In this document: piece after piece, positions 1 through 5,224 of the stretch | How the letters are laid out: each line of letters begins with the position of its first letter | Numbering within the stretch: position 1 is the stretch's first letter | Assembly (NCBI GenBank): GCA_001751005.1 | Contig: MAXL01000390.1 | Coordinates: forward strand, 1-6,386 | Length of the DNA stretch: 6,386 bases | From: Desulfobacterales bacterium S5133MH16 | GTDB taxonomy: Bacteria > Desulfobacterota > Desulfobacteria > Desulfobacterales > UBA11574 | Direction: 5' to 3' | Made by a program: the position numbers and the translations under genes | The notes under the pieces: model-generated | Told to the model about the DNA's origin: nothing | The model's input: the letters and a program-made list of their open reading frames with translations, nothing else | Database searches by the model: none

Positions 1-366
1 AATGGTACGGAAAGACCGTTTGATAATGAATATTGGAATAATAAAGCAGATGGAATTTATGTTGATATTGTTTCCGGCGAACCGCTGTTCAGTTCGGTTG
101 ACAAATTTGATTCAGGAACCGGTTGGCCAAGTTTTATAAAACCCATCGAACCGGATCATATTATCGAGATGGAAGACAAAGGTCTTTTTATGGTAAGAAC
201 CGAAGTTAGAAGTAAATACGCAGATTCCCACCTTGGGCATGTCTTCCCGGACGGGCCTGAACCCACAGGACTTCGTTTTTGCATAAACTCTGCAGCCCTC
301 CGGTTTATACCAAAAGAAGATTTAGAAAAAGAAGGATATAGTGGATACAAAAAGCTTTTTGAATAA
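1..366 (+). CDS. msrB: Peptide-methionine (R)-S-oxide reductase MsrB, 5'-truncated by window edge
   Basis: The enzyme reduces methionine-R-sulfoxide in proteins or as free amino acid back to methionine. The reading frame is open from base 1 and ends with TAA at 364-366, giving 121 visible residues. Family landmarks are GTERPF near the start, SGTGWPSF (residues 38-45), RTEVRSK, DSHLGHVFPDGP and the active-site motif RFCINSAALRF, whose catalytic Cys is residue 94 (codon 280-282). The four Cys of the structural zinc site found in the E. coli enzyme are absent: the equivalent positions are D22, S25, S71 and A74. The usual resolving Cys of Neisseria-type enzymes is Thr (T40), so recycling must use another Cys or direct reduction. 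The start is upstream of the window. It could be a stand-alone MsrB missing a short N-terminus or the C-terminal half of an MsrA-MsrB fusion, and the window cannot separate these. It converges on the regulator operon. Confidence 0.95.
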   Translation, partial: NGTERPFDNEYWNNKADGIYVDIVSGEPLFSSVDKFDSGTGWPSFIKPIEPDHIIEMEDKGLFMVRTEVRSKYADSHLGHVFPDGPEPTGLRFCINSAALRFIPKEDLEKEGYSGYKKLFE

Positions 367-393
367 AATGAGTCCTTTGAAAGCAGACTTATT
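367..393 (-). terminator. Hairpin between convergent genes, candidate terminator of the kinase-regulator operon
   Basis: AATGAGTC (367-374) pairs with GACTTATT (386-393), giving an 8-bp stem with one G-T wobble and an 11-nt loop that can form three further pairs (375-377 with 381-383). Read on the minus strand the hairpin lies 24 nt after the regulator stop codon and is followed by a T-rich stretch (TTATTC). On the plus strand the tail is AAATTATAG, so termination of msrB here is less convincing. The stem is AT-rich and modest, so this is a candidate only. Confidence 0.4.
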
Positions 394-416
394 AAATTAT
401 AGAAATTCCGAGACGT

Positions 417-1772
417 TCAATTAATACCGTATTCTTTAAGTTTTAACTGCAGGGTGCGGCGGCTGATACCAAGAATCTTTGCAGCATGGGTACGATTGCC
501 TTTGGTTTCCTCCAAAGTCATTAGAATCATTTTTTTTTCGACATCTTTGAGAGATCTTCCCGGAGTGAGATCGATCTCAGATTTTAATAACTCTGGGTCC
601 AGGGCCCGTAAGGTATCAGGAAATTCGTTCGGGGTTATCATATCTCCTCGAGCCATAATCACTGCGCGTTCTATCATGTTTTCAAGTTCCCGGACATTTC
701 CGGGCCAGTCGTAACGCATCAGTATATCGATTGCCCGCGGCGTAAAACCTTTTATAAGTCTCCTGTTCTTTTCGGCATACTGTTTAAGAAAGAAATCCGT
801 CAGCAATGGAATATCTTCACGCCGTTCGCGCAAAGGCGGAACGCTTACGGTGACAACATTGATTCGGAAATAAAGATCTTCGCGGAAGCGGCCTTCCTTA
901 ATTTCTTCTTTCAAGTTTTTGTTTGTTGCAGTGATCACGCGGGTGTCTACCCTAACAGTATTCGAACTGCCTAAGGGTTCGAACTCGCGCTCCTGAAGCA
1001 CGCGAAGAATCTTGACTTGTGTTTGAGGCGCCATCTCAGCGATTTCGTCCAGGAATATTGACCCCTTATGAGCCAATTGAAAACGGCCCTGCCGACGTTT
1101 CATTGCTCCAGTATAAGCACCTTTTTCGTGACCGAACAGCTCGCTTTCCAATAAGGCTTCAGGCAGGGCAGCACAGTTGACTTTTATCAGTGGTTTGTCA
1201 CGGCGCGGACTGTTCAAATGGATGGCGTTAGCTATGAGTTCCTTGCCCGTACCGCTTTCACCGGTGATGAGCACGGTGGCTTCAGTTGGAGCAACTATCT
1301 CGATTGTCTCCAGCAATTTGCGCATCGCAGAACTTTGACCAATGATTTTTGAGAAATCGAAGCGATCTTTAAGCTGTTCCCTAAGATATATGTTCTCCTT
1401 TTCCAATTGTTTATGCCGCAGAGCTTTATTAATCAGGATCTTAAGTTCATCAATATCGAGCGGTTTGGTCAAATAATCGTAGGCTCCTGATTTCAGGGCC
1501 TCCACGGATGTGCTGACCGAAGCATAGGCGGTCATAATGATGACAGGTATCCCCGGACTGATTTCCTTGATCCGTTTCAGGGCCTCGATGCCGCCCACCC
1601 GGGTCATACGAACATCCATCAAAATAAGGTCATAGAAGCGTTTCTCAACGGCGGTAATTGCCGCTTGACCGTCTTCTGCGTGTCGTATATGGTATCCTTC
1701 AGCTGAAAGCACGGCTTCAAGCATCTTGCGATGGGCGGAATCGTCATCGACAATAAGGATTTTCGGTTTCAT
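417..1772 (-). CDS. NtrC-family sigma-54-dependent response regulator (ZraR/AtoC-like)
   Basis: This is a 451-residue cytoplasmic transcription activator. The N-terminal receiver domain (about 1-120) has the acidic pocket D9-D11, phospho-acceptor D53, T81 and K103. A linker leads to the sigma-54 AAA+ domain (about 143-375), with Walker A GESGTGKE (171-178), the sigma-54 contact loop GAYTGA (218-223), Walker B SIFLDE (238-243), arginine residues R297 and R303 in FREDLYFR, and WPGNVRELEN (356-365). A Fis-type helix-turn-helix ends the protein (NRTHAAKILGISRRTLQLKL, 426-445). The contact loop has Tyr in place of the commoner Phe. All catalytic residues are present, so it should be active. The ATG at 1772 is preceded by a GGAAGGA ribosome site. 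It follows the histidine kinase gene by 56 bp on the same strand and is surely its partner. Likely targets are the two dyads at 3702-3759 upstream of the efflux operon. ZraR is the closest familiar relative, but the ligand is not proven by sequence. Confidence 0.96.
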   Translation of the reverse strand: MKPKILIVDDDSAHRKMLEAVLSAEGYHIRHAEDGQAAITAVEKRFYDLILMDVRMTRVGGIEALKRIKEISPGIPVIIMTAYASVSTSVEALKSGAYDYLTKPLDIDELKILINKALRHKQLEKENIYLREQLKDRFDFSKIIGQSSAMRKLLETIEIVAPTEATVLITGESGTGKELIANAIHLNSPRRDKPLIKVNCAALPEALLESELFGHEKGAYTGAMKRRQGRFQLAHKGSIFLDEIAEMAPQTQVKILRVLQEREFEPLGSSNTVRVDTRVITATNKNLKEEIKEGRFREDLYFRINVVTVSVPPLRERREDIPLLTDFFLKQYAEKNRRLIKGFTPRAIDILMRYDWPGNVRELENMIERAVIMARGDMITPNEFPDTLRALDPELLKSEIDLTPGRSLKDVEKKMILMTLEETKGNRTHAAKILGISRRTLQLKLKEYGIN

Positions 1773-1828
1773 GTCCTTCCTTTAATTAACGAATCAATAA
1801 TTGCCTGGTTAAAGAGTTCTTATTAACT

Positions 1829-3574
1829 CTACTCAATGTGCGGTGAGGCAACCGGAAGTGTAATAATAAATCGACTACCTCTGGTTTTTCCGGGCAAAGG
1901 GCTCTCAACCCGAACTTCACCCCTGTGGTTTTCCACGATTTTACGAACAATGGCAAGACCCAAACCGGTTCCTTTTTCGCGGGTGGTAAAAAAAGGATCA
2001 AAAATTTTTTTCTTTTTATCATGGGGGATCCCTGATCCGTCATCTTCTACACAAATGTGCAGACGTGAGCCAGAATCATCTACATCAGCACCCACTTCTA
2101 TTGTTCCTCCGGCATCAACTTCCTGAAGTGCATTCAGCATGAGGTTGAGCAGGGCCTGGGTTATCTGGTTGGCATCCAGAAGAAAGCTATTTAAATCCGG
2201 ATTGATTTTACTCTGGACCGTTATATTACGTGATCGGGCATCGGTTTCCAGCAACCGCATTGTATGTTCTACGAGTTCAAAAAGATCTGTTGGTGCCAAT
2301 TCGGGTTCCGATGGACGGGCAAATGTGAGCAGATCATTGACCACACTGTTAATCCGATCAACTTCCTTGCACATGATTTCAGCATATTCCTTTTCCTGTG
2401 ACCGATCTTTCAGTGAATGGACTAAAAACCGGGCAAATCCCTTGATAGAGCTGAGCGGATTACGGATTTCATGAGCAACTCCAGCAGCCAATTCCCCAAT
2501 GGCCGCAAGTTTTTCCGAATGTCGGACCTTCTCCTCTAATCGTTTTATTTCTCTTAAGTCTCTAAGCACAATGACGGCACCGGTGCAGGTGTTTTTCTCG
2601 TCAAGAATCGGCGTAACGCTCAGGGTAATTGGAATCAGCGCACCGGATTTCTGCTGGTGAAGGAATTCCCGTTCAAGCACGGGCTGACATCTTGCAAGAG
2701 TACCGTCTATCCCGGTTTCATTAAAGTCAATCATTGACTTCAAGTTCATTTCATAAACCTCTGTTTCTTTCAGTCCAAGCAATTCTAAAGCCAACCGGTT
2801 GTAAGATATAATGCGGCCTTCCGGGTTAATGCTCAGCAGGCCGTTGGCCATGTTGGCAACAACCTGTCGGGTGTAATCCTGCGTCTCTTTTAATGTTCTG
2901 TCTACCAGGTAGTAATTCTGGATGACAAAAATAAAAAAAAGGGCTCCTGATCCAAGAGCCACGAGAATTGCGGCCATGATCAAGGCATGATGAATATCCG
3001 AACGACGTGCCTCTTCAAAAGCCGTCATTTTCAGTCCTAGAATAATGATGTTATCGGAATGTTGGTGGGAAGCTATATTTTTCCCGTGACCCATCATATC
3101 TTTATGACCGTGAGTCATAAGCGACAATTGGCGCAGAGAAAAACGTTTGGCAAGATCATACACTTGGGTGCCATCCTCAAACTTTCTAACCCGGCTTTGG
3201 ACTTTATTCTCATTATCCAATCGAGGCTGCCAGGCTGAAGGCATGCCCTCAAAGGATGGATTTGAATGGTGGATTACTAGGCCCTGTGAATCAATGAGAT
3301 AGACATAGGCGATATTTTCATTTTTTCCGGTTTCCAGGATAAGGTTCTCAATCGAATCTTCCTCCCACTCAGTCATTATCATGCCTGCCCGGGCGCCCGC
3401 TTCCAACGTATGTAGTATGGCTAAGCCCTGTTGATGAACGAATTTTAATACCGTCTGTTCTTGCCTATCCAGATTCCGGTAGGTGGAGATACTAATTAGA
3501 ATGAGCATCAGAAGCACCACGGCCAGGATGGAAAGCGCAGGGATATACAGCCGTTTTAATTGGAGAACTCTCAT
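1829..3574 (-). CDS. ZraS-like membrane sensor histidine kinase with His/Met-rich periplasmic loop and PAS domain
   Basis: This 581-residue inner-membrane kinase phosphorylates the adjacent regulator. A basic N-terminus is followed by TM1 (about 9-31), a periplasmic sensor (32-196), TM2 (about 197-219), a PAS domain (about 230-340), the dimerisation/phospho-acceptor segment AGVAHEIRNPLSSIKG with H368, and an ATPase domain. The ATPase shows the N-box (N477, N481), G1 motif DDGSG (511-515), F-box FDPFFTT (525-531) and G2 motif GTGLGLA (535-541). The sensor resembles E. coli ZraS as I recall it: LEAGARAGM, LIDSQGLVIHHSNP, then a metal-ligand-rich loop (H155, H157, M160, M161, H163, H170, H172) just before TM2. 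The cytoplasmic PAS is an addition relative to E. coli ZraS. ATG 3574 is chosen because GGTG lies 4 nt upstream and the protein then starts Met-Arg before TM1. A TTG at 3610 in frame would add 12 residues but has no ribosome site. Metal sensing is an inference from the loop and the neighbours. Confidence 0.93.
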   Translation of the reverse strand: MRVLQLKRLYIPALSILAVVLLMLILISISTYRNLDRQEQTVLKFVHQQGLAILHTLEAGARAGMIMTEWEEDSIENLILETGKNENIAYVYLIDSQGLVIHHSNPSFEGMPSAWQPRLDNENKVQSRVRKFEDGTQVYDLAKRFSLRQLSLMTHGHKDMMGHGKNIASHQHSDNIIILGLKMTAFEEARRSDIHHALIMAAILVALGSGALFFIFVIQNYYLVDRTLKETQDYTRQVVANMANGLLSINPEGRIISYNRLALELLGLKETEVYEMNLKSMIDFNETGIDGTLARCQPVLEREFLHQQKSGALIPITLSVTPILDEKNTCTGAVIVLRDLREIKRLEEKVRHSEKLAAIGELAAGVAHEIRNPLSSIKGFARFLVHSLKDRSQEKEYAEIMCKEVDRINSVVNDLLTFARPSEPELAPTDLFELVEHTMRLLETDARSRNITVQSKINPDLNSFLLDANQITQALLNLMLNALQEVDAGGTIEVGADVDDSGSRLHICVEDDGSGIPHDKKKKIFDPFFTTREKGTGLGLAIVRKIVENHRGEVRVESPLPGKTRGSRFIITLPVASPHIE

Positions 3575-3701
3575 GAAGCACCATATTCTGAAAAGCCATA
3601 TTTCTTGCAAACAAAATGGCGGGCCTTAACCAAAATTTTATATTTATTTCTTTTTGTAGCTTTAAAGTGATATTTGAAAAATAACACGGCAATTGCCTGA
3701 A

Positions 3702-3718
3702 TGCAAATATATTTCGCA
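3702..3718. promoter_or_regulatory. Distal upstream activator site, TGC-N11-GCA dyad
   Basis: TGCAAATATATTTCGCA is a 17-bp imperfect dyad with half-sites TGCAAA and, on the other strand, TGCGAA. It has the same geometry as NtrC-family enhancer sites (TGC-N11-GCA). Its centre is at 3710, about 139 bp upstream of the predicted start of transcription near 3849, and 41 bp from the centre of the proximal dyad. Binding by the adjacent regulator is inferred. Confidence 0.55.
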
Positions 3719-3742
3719 CATAGCCTAAAAATCCGTTCAAAT

Positions 3743-3759
3743 TGCGCATAATTTGCGCA
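3743..3759. promoter_or_regulatory. Proximal upstream activator site, TGC-N11-GCA dyad
   Basis: TGCGCATAATTTGCGCA is a 17-bp dyad with two identical TGCGCA half-sites separated by 5 bp. TGCGCA is itself self-complementary. The centre is at 3751, about 98 bp upstream of the predicted transcription start, inside the usual -80 to -150 range for sigma-54 enhancers. It is the stronger of the two dyads and the likely primary site for the NtrC-family regulator encoded divergently. Assignment to that regulator is inference. Confidence 0.65.
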
Positions 3760-3803
3760 CCTTTTAAATCGATCATTTAACGTTAAGACAATATATATAT
3801 AAT

Positions 3804-3816
3804 ATTCAAATAGTTA
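3804..3816 (+). promoter_or_regulatory. IHF-like binding site between enhancer and promoter
   Basis: ATTCAAATAGTTA matches the IHF consensus WATCAA-N4-TTR at every defined position but one (T for A at the second base). It is preceded by an AT tract (3789-3803), as is common for IHF sites. It lies between the proximal dyad and the -24 element, where DNA bending would bring the activator to sigma-54 polymerase. AT-rich DNA yields such matches by chance, so position is the main support. Confidence 0.45.
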
Positions 3817-3822
3817 TATTTT

Positions 3823-3838
3823 TGGCACCAGTTTTGCT
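3823..3838 (+). promoter_or_regulatory. Sigma-54 (-24/-12) promoter of the efflux operon
   Basis: TGGCACCAGTTTTGCT fits the consensus TGGCAC-R-N4-TTGCW at all fixed positions except the R (C here). The invariant GG (3824-3825) and GC (3836-3837) are separated by the required 10 bp. With C3837 as -12, transcription would begin near 3849, leaving a leader of about 32 nt before the ATG at 3881. No competing sigma-70 element is needed. The presence of a sigma-54 activator gene next door strongly supports the call. Confidence 0.88.
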
Positions 3839-3868
3839 TTAATTTCTAAGAAAACTCGCAAAAATTAT

Positions 3869-3874
3869 AGGAGG
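3869..3874 (+). promoter_or_regulatory. Strong ribosome binding site of the outer-membrane channel gene
   Basis: AGGAGG is followed by a 6-nt spacer before ATG 3881. It is a near-perfect Shine-Dalgarno sequence that fixes the start of the channel gene and suggests efficient translation once the sigma-54 promoter fires. Confidence 0.85.
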
Positions 3875-3880
3875 CACGAC

Positions 3881-5224
3881 ATGAAACAGTTTTTGCTCAA
3901 AGTTTTATCGTTAACGTCGGTAGTGGCCGTGGTTGTTTTCATTGCCCCTCACAGATCAGCGGCTGACCCTTCCATCTGGGCGCCACAACCGCTGGGCAGA
4001 CTTATTGAAGAAGGTTTGGCCAATAACCAGGATATCAAGAGCCTGGAATCCCAGGTGAAAAGCTTTAGGGAGGAGATCTCATTCGCGGGCTCGTTGAATG
4101 ATCCTCGTGTTGGCATTGCCCTACTGAATCTTCCGACCGACACCTTCAGCTTTGATCAGGAAGCCATGACTCAGAAGCAGATTTTTATCGCTCAGAAAAT
4201 ACCGTGGTTCGGCAAATTAAGCCTCCGGTCCCAGCAGGCTGCAATGAAAGCGATTCGTCAAGAAGCGATCCTAAAGGCAAAACGGCTGGAACTTGCCCGG
4301 GAAATAGCGACGGCGTATTATGAACTGGGTTTTGTTACCAGCGGTCAGAAAACCAATGAGAGACTAATTAAAATGTTGACCCAGCTACTCAGGGTATCAG
4401 AGACGAGATATGCAGCGGGTCAGGGTCTCCAGCAAGATGTTTTGCAAGCCCAAGTGGAACTGAGCAAACTTTTGGACGAACAGATCACTTTGGGAAAAAA
4501 GCGCCGCACACTGGAAGATCGGATCAACAGCCTGCTTAATCGGGGGGATTTTATCCCGGTACCACCGCCGGAAAGCTTGCCGTATCATGATCCGGTACTG
4601 GAAATAGAGGAATTGCAAACCCGAGCATTGACGATGAATCCATGGCTGAAGGTTAAACAGGCTGAAATCGACCTGGCCGGCGTGGGAATCGAGCTGGCCC
4701 GAAAGGACTATTGGCCGGATTTGGATTTCAAAGTGGCTTATGGCCAACGGGAAGAAGACTTCAACGGCCGGGATTTACCGGATTTTGTTTCAACTTCTGT
4801 TGTAATGAATATTCCCCTTTGGAAGAAAACCAGGCAGGACAAAAAACTGGAAGCAACCAAATTGAGTCATCAGGCCGCCTTACAGTCTTATCAAAATTTA
4901 GCAAACGGTCTTCCTCATAAAATAGACGCCCTGGTAACCGATATCCGAAACATCCGGAATAACTACCGGCTAATTACGGATGCCCTGATAGTCCAGGCAG
5001 AGCAGTGGGCCCGGGCTTCTTTAACCGCCTATGAGGTTGGTAAGGTTAACTTCAACACCATGATCAATGCCCAAATTCGATTGCTCCGCTTCGAACTTCA
5101 GTCAGCAAATTATTTGTTCAGTCTCTATAAAAAGCGAGCAGAACTTGAAGAGGTTTTGGGCGCACCGCTTTTGTCTCAGAATTTTGGTGATAATATATCT
5201 CATTTGCAAAAGGAGAAAACATAA
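3881..5224 (+). CDS. TolC-family outer-membrane efflux channel (CusC/CzcC-like)
   Basis: This 447-residue outer-membrane protein is the exit duct of a tripartite RND efflux pump. A Sec signal peptide is visible: MKQFLLK, a hydrophobic stretch (about 8-22), and probable cleavage after SAA (residues 26-28). There is no Cys at the cleavage site, so unlike E. coli CusC it is not predicted to be a lipoprotein. The mature protein shows the internal duplication of the family: YAAGQGLQQDVLQAQVEL (177-194) in the first half and YEVGKVNFNTMINAQIRL (384-401) in the second. IAQKIPWFGKLSLR (103-116) is a segment typical of heavy-metal-type channels. Length is normal for the family. It is first in an operon with the CusB-like adaptor, preceded by a sigma-54 promoter and AGGAGG. 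Copper/silver export is inferred from the adaptor; other divalent metals remain possible. Confidence 0.93.
   Translation: MKQFLLKVLSLTSVVAVVVFIAPHRSAADPSIWAPQPLGRLIEEGLANNQDIKSLESQVKSFREEISFAGSLNDPRVGIALLNLPTDTFSFDQEAMTQKQIFIAQKIPWFGKLSLRSQQAAMKAIRQEAILKAKRLELAREIATAYYELGFVTSGQKTNERLIKMLTQLLRVSETRYAAGQGLQQDVLQAQVELSKLLDEQITLGKKRRTLEDRINSLLNRGDFIPVPPPESLPYHDPVLEIEELQTRALTMNPWLKVKQAEIDLAGVGIELARKDYWPDLDFKVAYGQREEDFNGRDLPDFVSTSVVMNIPLWKKTRQDKKLEATKLSHQAALQSYQNLANGLPHKIDALVTDIRNIRNNYRLITDALIVQAEQWARASLTAYEVGKVNFNTMINAQIRLLRFELQSANYLFSLYKKRAELEEVLGAPLLSQNFGDNISHLQKEKT
5211..5215 (+). promoter_or_regulatory. Ribosome binding site of the adaptor inside the channel gene
   Basis: AGGAG is placed 8 nt before ATG 5224 and lies within the last codons of the upstream channel gene. 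The stop and start overlap as TAATG, sharing A5224. This decides the adaptor start and indicates translational coupling. Confidence 0.75.

Larger units (their letters stand above)
3575..3880. other. Divergent control region between kinase operon and efflux operon
   Basis: This 306-bp, strongly AT-rich gap separates the start codons of the kinase (leftward) and the outer-membrane channel (rightward). No convincing gene lies in it. A minus-strand open frame spanning 3776-3492 overlaps the kinase start and has no family resemblance. The right half carries the enhancer dyads, IHF-like site, sigma-54 promoter and ribosome site listed separately. The left half (about 3575-3690) would be the leader of the kinase transcript. 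I see no sigma-54 element facing left anywhere in it and only a weak sigma-70-like candidate. Confidence 0.8.

Noticed and set aside
1813..1830. Inverted repeat AGAGTT-N6-AACTCT at the kinase stop codon
   Set aside because: The 6-bp AT-rich stem has no T tract and lies inside an operon. It is too weak to call a terminator or attenuator.
3608..3610. TTG as an earlier start of the histidine kinase
   Set aside because: It lacks a ribosome site and would add 12 residues without family support. ATG 3574 has GGTG 4 nt upstream and gives a normal N-terminus.
3688..3708. Palindrome GGCAATTGCC (3688-3697) and TTGC-N6-GCAA (3693-3706) beside the distal dyad
   Set aside because: They could be a third activator site, but the spacing differs from the two 17-bp dyads and short palindromes are expected by chance in AT-rich DNA.
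3492..3776. Minus-strand open frame of 94 codons across the divergent region and kinase start
   Set aside because: It overlaps the kinase start in another frame, covers the predicted activator sites, has no recognisable family features and no good ribosome site.
3789..3800. Alternating AT run as a repeat locus
   Set aside because: It is only six AT steps. It is better explained as the AT-rich flank of the IHF-like site and promoter than as a microsatellite of interest.
4397..4747. Minus-strand open frame of 116 codons inside the channel gene
   Set aside because: It is an antisense shadow of the TolC-family coding sequence, with no independent start signal.
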